A DNA stretch of 15,283 nucleotides from Lentimicrobiaceae bacterium (GTDB taxonomy: Bacteria > Bacteroidota > Bacteroidia > Bacteroidales > WCHB1-69), in the NCBI GenBank assembly GCA_009787675.1, contig WQSU01000025.1, forward strand, positions 1 through 15,283, written 5' to 3'. Made by a program: the position numbers and the translations under genes. This document shows, piece after piece, positions 1 to 6,828 of the stretch (positions are counted from its first letter, which is position 1; each line of letters begins with the position of its first letter). Below the pieces are notes generated by a model. The model had not been told where the DNA came from and ran no database searches. It saw only the letters and a list, made by a program, of their open reading frames with translations.

Positions 1-738
1 ATTGCAGAAAAAGAGAAAGAAGCAGCAGAAAAACAGGCAACATCCATTACTGAAAAAAGTATGGAAGAATTGCAAATAGAGTACGACGAGAAGAAGCCAC
101 TCAGCGACCTGTTTTCTCAAAAAATTGGAGCAAACCGCCAATCCATAAGTTTGAATGACGAAAATTTGCATAAAAATCATAAAAAATTAAAAGAGAAAGA
201 ATTACAACAGGAAACTTGCACGAAATGGGGCAGTTTAAATGAGTTGATTGGTTCATTGGACGGCAAAAAATATCGCAATTTTGCACAGGCTTTAACTTTT
301 GAACATTTAATAAGTTTGTCGAACCACCAACTGCTAAAGATGTCGGAGCGTTATATGCTGAAACGTGTGGGTGATGCAACAAACCCGTTTGAGTTGGCGG
401 TGGTTGATAATTTTCAAAACGGAGAGGAACGTTCAGCCCAAAATCTTTCGGGAGGCGAAAAATTTATCGTATCGCTCTCTTTAGCATTGGGTTTGGCAAA
501 TATGGCAAGTAAAAATATGAAGATAGATACCCTGTTTATTGATGAGGGTTTTGGCACACTTGATTCTGATTATCTGGATGTTGCACTTTCTGCTTTGTCA
601 AACTTGCAGAATGAGGGCAAATTGATTGGGGTGATTTCACACCTGTCTGAACTTAAAGAGCGCATTGCGATGCACATAGAGGTGATCCCTTTGGGGAATG
701 GGTATTCGCGGATTTGCTTTAATAGCAATAGGGAATAA
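1..738 (+). CDS. sbcC: SbcC-like exonuclease subunit, C-terminal part (5' end outside window)
   Basis: This is the C-terminal ~245 residues of an SMC/Rad50-type ATPase. The frame is open from base 1 and ends at TAA 736-738, so the start lies upstream of the window. The beginning is Lys/Glu-rich, as expected for the end of a coiled-coil arm. Then come the ABC signature NLSGGEKF (about 441-464), the Walker B and D-loop segment TLFIDEGFGTLDSD (about 531-573), and the switch histidine in VISHLSEL (about 631-655). This order is typical of the SbcC/Rad50 C-terminal lobe. In the family, SbcC pairs with the SbcD nuclease to process hairpins and double-strand break ends; sbcD would be expected upstream but is not in view. 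The gene converges on aspartate kinase with only 6 bp between the stop codons and no visible terminator. RecN or another SMC-like ATPase is possible, but less likely. Confidence 0.85.
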   Translation: MAEKEKEAAEKQATSITEKSMEELQIEYDEKKPLSDLFSQKIGANRQSISLNDENLHKNHKKLKEKELQQETCTKWGSLNELIGSLDGKKYRNFAQALTFEHLISLSNHQLLKMSERYMLKRVGDATNPFELAVVDNFQNGEERSAQNLSGGEKFIVSLSLALGLANMASKNMKIDTLFIDEGFGTLDSDYLDVALSALSNLQNEGKLIGVISHLSELKERIAMHIEVIPLGNGYSRICFNSNRE

Positions 739-744
739 AGAACT

Positions 745-1995
745 TCACAGCACCACCTGCACCGTACTTCTACTCTTCTGCTCAAGTATAACACGCTGTT
801 CTCCTATCACTTGCGCTATTGCTTCCGGCGTATAGTGGCGGATGGTAATCAGTTTCTTATTCATATTGTATTTTACGTTAAACTCTTCCTGTAAATCTTT
901 CAGCAAGTTAGCAAAACGGTTCGGTTTATTGTCCATACAAATCGTAAAACTCACAGCAGAGTTTTGCATCAGATTGATTTTCAATTTATTTTTAGAAATA
1001 TATGAAAATATTTTGGTCAGATTATCAGCAGCAATAAACGAAAAATCCTTAGGGAAAATGGAGAGCAAAATCTGTTCTGTTTTAAAAATGTAGGAAGGGA
1101 TTTTTTCCAAGGGTTCCACATCAGCAATTCTGCTTCCGTCATTGCAAGGTGTCATGAACGATTTTACGAAAAGTGGTATATTCTTGTTTTGCAACGGTTT
1201 TATTGTTTTAGGGTGAATAACGGTAGCGCCATAGTATGCCAACTCAATCGCTTCCTGATAGGAAATTTCGTCCAATTTAACTGCATCGGGATAGAACTTC
1301 GGATCGGCATTAAGCAAGCCGGGTACATCTTTCCAAATCGTAACACTACCTGCATTTAAGCAATTGGCGAAGATGGCGGCTGAGAAATCTGAACCTTCAC
1401 GCCCCAGTGTGGTTATTTCTCCAGTTAGGGTTCCGCCTATAAATCCTTGTGTAATAATCGTTTTGTTTGCGTATTGGGCTATAAAATCCTGAATCGCCTT
1501 TTCGGTTTCTTCCCAATTCACTTTTCCTTCTCTGAATGAGTCGTCGGTTTTAATCAAATGGATGGCACAAGCAAACTTATTCTCATATCCATTCAAATTC
1601 AGATAGGTAGAGATTAATTGGGTGGAAAGATATTCTCCAAAACTTACAATATCATCATAATCTTTGTCGTAGTGATTGGAATGATTGCCTGATAATATTG
1701 CAAAAAGTTTATCCAAAATGGGGAGCAAGACTGAGGTAATCTCTCCTTGCCTATTTTCCAACTGTTTAGCAATATCAAGGTGAAAGTTTTTCACCATTTC
1801 AAAGTTGATTGTCAAGGCGTCCGGCTGATAGTACCAGGCATCAAGTACTTTTTCCAATTGATTCGTCATTTTACCCATAGCAGAAATAACGACTATTAAC
1901 TTTTCATTTTGATAAATATCCAAAATCTTTTTCAGATTCCTCACGCCCTCTGCATCTTTCACCGATGCCCCGCCAAATTTAAAAACTCTATACAT
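745..1995 (-). CDS. lysC: Aspartate kinase (monofunctional)
   Basis: The 416-residue protein phosphorylates L-aspartate, the first step toward lysine, threonine, methionine and diaminopimelate. It starts with the family motif KFGGAS (residues 6-11). SFGEYLS (118-124), TTLGREGSD (195-203) and WKDVPG (221-226) follow and form the aspartate and nucleotide site of the amino acid kinase fold. From about residue 305 the sequence looks like paired ACT domains, the usual seat of feedback inhibition by lysine or threonine. There is no homoserine dehydrogenase region, so this is the monofunctional form. The ATG at 1993-1995 lies just before the KFGG motif, which supports this start. A 77-bp gap separates it from radC upstream. 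No convincing promoter was seen there, so co-transcription with radC and the DUF58 gene is possible. Confidence 0.95.
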   Translation of the reverse strand: MYRVFKFGGASVKDAEGVRNLKKILDIYQNEKLIVVISAMGKMTNQLEKVLDAWYYQPDALTINFEMVKNFHLDIAKQLENRQGEITSVLLPILDKLFAILSGNHSNHYDKDYDDIVSFGEYLSTQLISTYLNLNGYENKFACAIHLIKTDDSFREGKVNWEETEKAIQDFIAQYANKTIITQGFIGGTLTGEITTLGREGSDFSAAIFANCLNAGSVTIWKDVPGLLNADPKFYPDAVKLDEISYQEAIELAYYGATVIHPKTIKPLQNKNIPLFVKSFMTPCNDGSRIADVEPLEKIPSYIFKTEQILLSIFPKDFSFIAADNLTKIFSYISKNKLKINLMQNSAVSFTICMDNKPNRFANLLKDLQEEFNVKYNMNKKLITIRHYTPEAIAQVIGEQRVILEQKSRSTVQVVL

Positions 1996-2072
1996 TAACT
2001 ATTTATTTGATATTCAATAATTTTTTTAAAAGCCATTTGCCCCGCAAAGAAACAACAATTTTAATTTGTAAC

Positions 2073-2789
2073 TTAAAGTATATCATTTTCTAAAAAGCTA
2101 TAATAGGTTTCTTTATTAATAATAACGTGGTCAAGCAATTGGATGGATAATAAGCGCGCAGCTTCTTTCATTTGTGTTGTCAAGGCTATATCTATCGGGC
2201 TTGGAGTCAAGTCGCCGGAGGGATGATTATGGCACATAAAAAAACCTGTTGCTTTTAATTCCAATGCTTTCAATAAAATGAGTCTTATGTCAACTGAGGT
2301 ACAGGTGAGCCCACCACGTCCAAAGTTCTCAATCCCTACTAAAAAAGAGCCTTGATTAACAAATATTACCCAAAATTCTTCATACCCTAACCGTGCATTT
2401 TTCGTTTGCATTAACTCCACTAAATCCATTATTTCTATTAGCTTGCGTTTTTGTTCTACGACAGCCACGCGGCAACGTTTCCCCAATTCAAAAGCAACCA
2501 GGAGGGTGAGCGCTTTAACTTTTCCTATACCGTTAATTTTCATTAGTTTACCTAATGGCATTTCGAATACACGATTCAGATTGTTATTACATTGCGCCAT
2601 TAAACTACGGGCAACATCTACTGCCGATTTGTTTTTTGTTCCGCTTCTGAGCAAAATAGCAATAAGTTCAGCGTCAGAAAGCGAGGCAGATCCTAATGAT
2701 AGAAATTTTTCACGGGGACGGTCTTGCTCAGCCCAATCGGGAATTGTCAGTTTGGAAGCAATTGTATTGGCTTTCTGTTCATTAGTCAT
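2073..2789 (-). CDS. radC: RadC family protein (JAB/MPN domain)
   Basis: The protein has 238 residues, the usual RadC length. The N-terminal half carries a helix-hairpin-helix-like segment (INGIGKVKA, about residues 85-93). The C-terminal half carries the JAMM metal-binding motif: His187, His189 and Asp200 in HNHPSGDLTPSPID. All predicted zinc ligands are present. The family is widespread and was named for a supposed DNA repair role, but its biochemical function is still uncertain. The ATG overlaps the stop of the upstream DUF58 gene by one base (TAATG at 2787-2791), which indicates translational coupling and a shared transcript. Confidence 0.93.
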   Translation of the reverse strand: MTNEQKANTIASKLTIPDWAEQDRPREKFLSLGSASLSDAELIAILLRSGTKNKSAVDVARSLMAQCNNNLNRVFEMPLGKLMKINGIGKVKALTLLVAFELGKRCRVAVVEQKRKLIEIMDLVELMQTKNARLGYEEFWVIFVNQGSFLVGIENFGRGGLTCTSVDIRLILLKALELKATGFFMCHNHPSGDLTPSPIDIALTTQMKEAARLLSIQLLDHVIINKETYYSFLENDIL

Positions 2790-3715
2790 TATTTTCGTTT
2801 TAACAAGTATGGGATGAGAATTTGTTCGAGTCCGCGATGAATATCCACCGGGATGAGATCAATTTGGTATTGTCCGCATTTAAGATTTAGCTCTTGAAAA
2901 TAATCTCCAATGGCTGCCTGATAATACTCTCTAATATGATTGGAGTGCAGTTTCACCTCACTGCCTGTTTCCATATCAATGAATTTGTAGAGGCGATTAT
3001 CGAATGCGAAATCAAATTCCAATTTTTTATCGTAGGTATGAAATAACAAAACATCATGTTTGTTATGGCGCAAGTGTTGTAATGCCAGCATGAGTTCATC
3101 AGTATTGGCTTGCGATTCAAACATATCACTAAAAATCACCACCATTGATCTTTTGTGTATTTGTTCAGCAATGCGATGCAAGGTGTCCGTAACCATGGAG
3201 TTGCTACGCGTTTCTTTAGAGATAGGTTGTAAGATTTTTTCCAGTTCGCGGTAAATCATTTTGAGGTGTGTTTCGCCGCCTCGCGCTCCGGTATGTAGCT
3301 CCAGCGTATCTGAGAAAATACTCAAACCCACGGCATCCCGTTGTCCTTTCAGTATTTGTATCAGAACAGCGGCAGCATAAATAGCATAAAAGATTTTATT
3401 GGGATTTTGTAAAGAATATTCATCCTTGAGCGGAAAATACATGGAAGATGAACGGTCAATCACAATGTGGCAACGCAGGTTGGTTTCTTCTTCAAAACGT
3501 TTTACAAACAACTTGTCGGTTTTTGCGTACAGTTTCCAGTCAATATGTTTGGTGGGTTCTCCTGCATTATACTGTCGGTGTTCCGCAAATTCAACCGAAA
3601 AACCATGCATCGGGCTTTTATGGATACCAGTAATAAAACCTTCAACCACCTGTTTAGCGGCTAATTCAAGATTTACGAATTGGGTGAGTTGTGTAAAATC
3701 AATCGAATAGTTCAT
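2789..3715 (-). CDS. DUF58 domain protein (von Willebrand factor A-like)
   Basis: The 308-residue protein has the DUF58 signature GFSVEFAEHRQYNAGE followed by HIDWKLYAKTDKLFVKRFEEE (about residues 38-77). A MIDAS-like metal site follows, DRSSS (Asp87, Ser89, Ser91), at the start of a vWA-type fold. It has no signal peptide or membrane segment, so it should be cytosolic. In Bacteroidetes such proteins normally sit beside a MoxR ATPase and BatA-BatE (the 'aerotolerance' cluster). They are thought to work with MoxR as a chaperone-like or complex-assembly pair. Here the flanking genes are radC and an unrelated exported protein, and a batD gene lies about 9 kb away. A candidate promoter lies just upstream at 3731-3759. 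Confidence 0.88.
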   Translation of the reverse strand: MNYSIDFTQLTQFVNLELAAKQVVEGFITGIHKSPMHGFSVEFAEHRQYNAGEPTKHIDWKLYAKTDKLFVKRFEEETNLRCHIVIDRSSSMYFPLKDEYSLQNPNKIFYAIYAAAVLIQILKGQRDAVGLSIFSDTLELHTGARGGETHLKMIYRELEKILQPISKETRSNSMVTDTLHRIAEQIHKRSMVVIFSDMFESQANTDELMLALQHLRHNKHDVLLFHTYDKKLEFDFAFDNRLYKFIDMETGSEVKLHSNHIREYYQAAIGDYFQELNLKCGQYQIDLIPVDIHRGLEQILIPYLLKRK

Positions 3716-3730
3716 ACTTCAAAATTTCGG

Positions 3731-3759
3731 CAAAAATAAATATTTTAACAGTTATCAAA
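3731..3759 (-). promoter_or_regulatory. Candidate Bacteroidetes-type promoter for DUF58-radC
   Basis: Read on the minus strand, TATTTTTG (plus 3731-3738) is an exact match to the Bacteroidetes -7 element TAnnTTTG. TTTG (plus 3756-3759) lies 17 bp upstream as a possible -33 element, slightly closer than usual. The site lies in the 46-bp gap before the DUF58 start codon and implies a very short leader. The call rests on consensus match only. Confidence 0.42.
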
Positions 3760-3761
3760 AA

Positions 3762-5411
3762 TTACTCTCCCATAAAATTATCAATGGCATGGAGAAATAC
3801 AGGGTTCAGATTCCCCATAAAATCTCCAATAATATTCACAGTTGAGAAGAGTTCAATATGTTGTAACTTTTTATCAAATAGGAGTACGATAGGGTTTGAT
3901 TTTTGCGATAGTATCTGTTTTGTTGCAGAATTAAGTTTATTAGTATCAATAAATAAAGGCACGTATTCTGCTTTTAGAAAGGTATTAACTTCTTTGATGT
4001 TTTCTTTTTTCATAAGGTAGGTATGACAGTTTTGTGCTACATTATAAATATCAACATTCTGCATTTTTTTATTTGAGAAGTAATGCCAAATAACTTTTGT
4101 GCATGTTGCACATTGGGGGTATTGTGAAATGATAAAGATTGCTTTATCATTTTTTATTTCATTCAAAGAAAAGATATGATCATCAAAGTCTAAAAAATGA
4201 ATTGAATCAGCAGGGATATAATCTTTTATGAGATGATAAGTTTCAATTTTTTCTATTGGGTCGTTGTCTCTATGATAAAAATTAACATCTCGTTGGAACT
4301 CTTTTTGTGTTTTATTTTGCCACGACAAATTAGAACCATTATTAATTTGAATCACATAGTTATTTAATTGTTCAAACAAGAGATTGCCTTCGGCTGATTG
4401 GGTTAAAAACGGAAAATGCTTTTCACTAAACTTTTCATTTTCATTTAATTTCACAGAATAGGGTTCGATAATTGTTGTATCTCCAATAATTTGTATGAAA
4501 TAGGGGGTTATGTATGTTTCTGCACTTTTGTTACTATCCATGGCGATCATAAAAAAACGTTCACTTGAAAATGCATAGAAGAGATGCATAAAATTATGTT
4601 CAAAAACAGAAAATTTGGAAAAAGCATAATTCCTTTCGGTGATGTCTTCAATAGAATCAAGTTTATGTGCTACCTCTTTGGATATATTTTCCCAGTTGGG
4701 TATTTTGAGCGCATACGCAGCCAAGTGTTCACCGTTTAATGCATATTTTTCAATAATCGGTTCGTTGCGTTGCAAGAAATAGAGCGCATTGCTACTTATA
4801 GTGATGAGTTTGACAGGAGCAATCTGAAGGAAAAAATGATTATTTAATACTAAGGACCTCACATATTCTATTTCATTATTGGAGAGATGAATTTTAACCC
4901 ATTCAAACCCTTCATTATTAGGAATGAAGGTGTGTAATGTCTGATTAACAAATTGCATGTCTGAAACATCTGCAATTAAAATTGTCTTTAGGTATTCACA
5001 CTGTTTTGAAGCAGTGTAATGATATACCCAAATTCCTTCATCAACGGCAAGGCAAAGTATTGAATCGGCAACAGCAATTGCCCAGACCCAAATACGTTCT
5101 ATTTTACCTCTATTTGTTTTAAAAGTAGGAGGTAAAGAAATGGAATAAGTGTCTTCTACTCCTGAGAATGCATTGATTTTATAGATTTTCGCCTCACCCT
5201 CTTTTCCAAAGCCTCTTTGATTAATAACAAATAAGGCACTGTCGTAAGTGGCATAGATATTATTATGAGGTTTAGTGTCAAGATAGGCGTGAATATTTTT
5301 CACATAAGTGCAATGAAACAGTTCCGAAACATAATTGGATTGATTCGTATTTTGGCCACTGAGGCTACCCATAAATAGAAAGATGGTTAATAAATTGTAG
5401 ATCTTTTTCAT
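3762..5411 (-). CDS. Exported protein of unknown function, propeller-like N-part and CxxC C-terminal domain
   Basis: I do not recognise a named family. The 549-residue protein starts with a signal peptide (MKKIYNLLTIFLFMGSLSGQ) with a likely cleavage before Gln20. Residues ~30-400 are rich in aromatic beta-strand-like stretches (for example DSALFVINQRGFGKEGEA and ILCLAVDEGIWVYHY), as in beta-propeller proteins. From about residue 415 a different region begins: a hydrophobic strand (KAIFIISQYPQ), then CATC at about residues 434-437, a helix, and later strands with VPLFIDTN and NPIVLLFD. That order fits a thioredoxin-like fold with a CxxC site, so a periplasmic or surface redox role is possible but inferred. 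It lies downstream of another small exported protein, behind a terminator (5435-5464), and has no room for its own promoter except inside the upstream gene. Confidence 0.7.
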   Translation of the reverse strand: MKKIYNLLTIFLFMGSLSGQNTNQSNYVSELFHCTYVKNIHAYLDTKPHNNIYATYDSALFVINQRGFGKEGEAKIYKINAFSGVEDTYSISLPPTFKTNRGKIERIWVWAIAVADSILCLAVDEGIWVYHYTASKQCEYLKTILIADVSDMQFVNQTLHTFIPNNEGFEWVKIHLSNNEIEYVRSLVLNNHFFLQIAPVKLITISSNALYFLQRNEPIIEKYALNGEHLAAYALKIPNWENISKEVAHKLDSIEDITERNYAFSKFSVFEHNFMHLFYAFSSERFFMIAMDSNKSAETYITPYFIQIIGDTTIIEPYSVKLNENEKFSEKHFPFLTQSAEGNLLFEQLNNYVIQINNGSNLSWQNKTQKEFQRDVNFYHRDNDPIEKIETYHLIKDYIPADSIHFLDFDDHIFSLNEIKNDKAIFIISQYPQCATCTKVIWHYFSNKKMQNVDIYNVAQNCHTYLMKKENIKEVNTFLKAEYVPLFIDTNKLNSATKQILSQKSNPIVLLFDKKLQHIELFSTVNIIGDFMGNLNPVFLHAIDNFMGE

Positions 5412-5434
5412 TGGTAAAACAGTTTCGATTTGTT

Positions 5435-5464
5435 AAAAATGGAGGAGGGTGCACTCCTCCTCCA
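5435..5464 (-). terminator. Rho-independent terminator between two exported-protein genes
   Basis: On the minus strand, a GC-rich stem of 9 bp (TGGAGGAGG paired with CCTCCTCCA; plus arms 5456-5464 and 5440-5448) encloses a 7-base loop and is followed directly by five T residues (plus AAAAA at 5435-5439). It lies just after the stop of the 172-residue gene and 23 bp before the start of the 549-residue gene. It should therefore end, or strongly reduce, transcription into the latter. Confidence 0.82.
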
Positions 5465-5476
5465 GTCGTTTTAAGT

Positions 5477-5995
5477 TTAGAATCCGAGTTTGTTTGTTTT
5501 TGAGATAATGATTTCTGCTTCACCATTGTACGGTTTTTCGGGATCATTTTTCCAATTCATTAAGAACAACAAGAATAATTCTCTTTCGCCTGGTATTGTC
5601 CCGGGAATTGCTATTTTCTTAGAAATTGTTCCATGAAATTCTCCTCTGGCAATTTGTTCATTGCTTTCTGTAATGAGTTCTTCCAATATTTCATCAAGAA
5701 TTGACGAAATATTTCCAGATGAAGAATATAAATAAGGCAGACACACTTTCCACCCCCAACCGCTACAATTTAATTGGATAGTACCATTAGGCAACTTAGT
5801 TGTTTTTACATTCTTGTAGAAGAATATCCACCATCCTCGCTCCATAGCTAAAACGCCCTCTTCGTCATCCATACTTGTAATAATATGGATTTTTTCAAGG
5901 ATTTCAACGTTAGTAGTATTGTTTGAATTGAAGTTTTGTGAAAAAGCAGATAAAAAAAGAACACTTAAAAGTGATAATAAAAAGATTTTTTTCAT
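5477..5995 (-). CDS. Small exported protein of unknown function
   Basis: The 172-residue protein has no family that I recognise. It begins with a clear signal peptide (MKKIFLLSLLSVLFLSAFSQ), probably cleaved before Gln20, so the mature product is periplasmic or outer. The mature part contains an aromatic stretch, RGWWIFFYKN, then a segment with two cysteines (LNCSGWGWKVCLPYLY) that could form a disulfide. Acidic residues are frequent in the middle (DEILEELITESNEQ). The start ATG at 5993-5995 is the one that gives the signal peptide. The gene is first behind a long leader and a good promoter candidate (6216-6245), and a terminator follows it at 5435-5464. Confidence 0.72.
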   Translation of the reverse strand: MKKIFLLSLLSVLFLSAFSQNFNSNNTTNVEILEKIHIITSMDDEEGVLAMERGWWIFFYKNVKTTKLPNGTIQLNCSGWGWKVCLPYLYSSSGNISSILDEILEELITESNEQIARGEFHGTISKKIAIPGTIPGERELFLLFLMNWKNDPEKPYNGEAEIIISKTNKLGF

Positions 5996-6006
5996 AGTAA
6001 ATAATA

Positions 6007-6041
6007 GTTTTTGAGTTTAATATTAGTTTGTTTTTGAGTTT
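6007..6041. repeat. 12-bp direct repeat in the leader of the small exported gene
   Basis: GTTTTTGAGTTT occurs at 6007-6018 and again, identically, at 6030-6041, a 23-bp period, starting 12 bp upstream of the start codon of the 172-residue gene. Identical spaced repeats close to a start codon can be protein-binding sites on DNA or RNA. No regulator is known to me for this sequence. Confidence 0.55.
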
Positions 6042-6083
6042 CACTGTCGCAGAATTACATTGTAGTAACAACGGCGCTTTTTG

Positions 6084-6100
6084 TTCTCACCTTGTGAGAA
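6084..6100. repeat. Perfect 7-bp inverted repeat in the leader
   Basis: TTCTCAC and GTGAGAA flank a 3-base spacer (CTT). The repeat falls inside the predicted minus-strand leader and would form a small hairpin in that RNA. No T-run follows on either strand, so it does not look like an intrinsic terminator. Confidence 0.5.
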
Positions 6101-6215
6101 GTATTAGAGTTTAGAGAGTGTGTAGGCTGTTGTATTAGTTTTAGGTATAGTTTTTTAGTTGTTGTTCTGAATGACAGGATTGCCAGCCCTGAGATCCCTT
6201 CGTTTCAACACCGCA

Positions 6216-6245
6216 ATAATACAATTTGCCACCCCCCTTTGTCAA
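6216..6245 (-). promoter_or_regulatory. Candidate promoter for the 172-residue exported protein gene
   Basis: Read on the minus strand, TTGACA (plus 6240-6245) and TATTAT (plus 6216-6221) are separated by 18 bp. The downstream element extends to TATTATTG, one base from the Bacteroidetes -7 consensus TAnnTTTG, with TTG 21 bp upstream. The site therefore fits both the general sigma-70 pattern and the Bacteroidetes pattern. Transcription would start near 6208, giving a leader of about 210 bases before the start codon at 5995. Confidence 0.5.
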
Positions 6246-6298
6246 GTCTTTCGAAAAATTTTATTTCTCAGCAAACCAATTGTGTATCGAGAATGAAA

Positions 6299-6323
6299 TT
6301 TACAATTCGAATTTTATTGTAAA
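6299..6323. repeat. 8-bp inverted repeat upstream of rbfA
   Basis: TTTACAAT (6299-6306) and ATTGTAAA (6316-6323) are perfect inverted copies around a 9-base AT-rich spacer. The site lies about 170 bp before the rbfA start and about 55 bp upstream (on the minus strand) of the -35-like element of the divergent promoter. It could be an operator, but this rests on symmetry alone. Confidence 0.4.
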
Positions 6324-6489
6324 AATGGGACGATTTTTTGGAAGGGTTTTGCATAAAAGGACGCTTTAGGGAAATATTTTAAAGATGTTTTTGAACTCTG
6401 ATGACACTGGTTTTTCAGATGAGCTCTGATTATACGAAAAGCGAACCCCTATCGTTATATTGTACTACAAAATAATAAATGCAAACGAT

Positions 6490-6825
6490 ATGGACAGTAC
6501 GCGTCAGAATAAAATAGCTAAATTGATTCAGAAAGAACTTGCCGAAATTTTTCTGACAGACGGCATTCCCTTGTATGATTGTATGATTACGGTAACTCAA
6601 ACGAAAGTAACTCCCGATTTGTCTTTGTCTCGCTCCTATTTAAGTATTTTTAATGCTGCAGATAACGAAATTGTTATGAAAGCTATCAAAAAGAATACCA
6701 AAGACATACGGTATCGTTTGGCGCAAAAGATAAAACATCAGGTGCGCGTCATTCCGCAGCTCACTTTTTTTATTGACGACTCGTTAGACTACCTTGAAAA
6801 TATCGAAAATCTGTTGAAATCGTAA
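6490..6825 (+). CDS. rbfA: Ribosome-binding factor A
   Basis: The 111-residue protein matches RbfA, a small KH-fold factor that binds the 30S subunit during 16S rRNA 5'-end maturation. The family-typical opening is MDSTRQNKIAKLIQKELAEI, and VTPDLSLSRSYLSIFN in the middle matches the family pattern. The C-terminal region, RYRLAQKIKHQVRVIPQLTFFIDDSLD, is the conserved end (RxxVA...R..P.l.F..D.s). I place the start at ATG 6490-6492. The frame is open further up to a TTG at 6460, but the extra ten residues (MYYKIINAND) have no counterpart in the family. The stop is 3 bp before the GTG of the next gene, indicating an operon. Confidence 0.93.
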   Translation: MDSTRQNKIAKLIQKELAEIFLTDGIPLYDCMITVTQTKVTPDLSLSRSYLSIFNAADNEIVMKAIKKNTKDIRYRLAQKIKHQVRVIPQLTFFIDDSLDYLENIENLLKS

Positions 6826-6828
6826 TCT

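Larger units (their letters stand above)
5996..6489. other. Long intergenic region between divergent transcription units
   Basis: This 494-bp stretch holds no convincing gene on either strand. It contains, from left to right, a 12-bp direct repeat (6007-6041), a 7-bp perfect hairpin (6084-6100), a minus-strand promoter candidate (6216-6245), and an 8-bp inverted repeat (6299-6323). The minus-strand transcript would have a leader of about 210 bases before the 172-residue gene. I saw no confident promoter for rbfA on the plus strand. A short structured RNA in the leader cannot be excluded by eye. Confidence 0.6.

Noticed and set aside
842..1093. 83-codon plus-strand frame opposite aspartate kinase
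   Set aside because: It is antisense to the ACT-domain region of a well-supported gene and low in complexity.
2443..2817. 124-codon plus-strand frame opposite radC
   Set aside because: It is a mirror of the radC N-terminal coding region and resembles no protein family.
5365..5547. 60-codon minus-strand frame across the terminator region
   Set aside because: It overlaps the ends of two better-supported genes and encodes the terminator hairpin as peptide; no family features.
6084..6100. Perfect hairpin considered as an intrinsic terminator
   Set aside because: No T-run follows it on either strand; kept only as an inverted repeat in a leader.
6181..6260. Possible rRNA or small RNA leader remnant around the TTGACA element
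   Set aside because: The promoter-like elements are good, but no rRNA, tRNA or known structured RNA follows; only the promoter call was kept.
6460..6489. TTG start ten codons upstream of the chosen rbfA start
   Set aside because: The extra residues have no counterpart in RbfA, whose usual opening (MxxTRQNKIA) begins at 6490.
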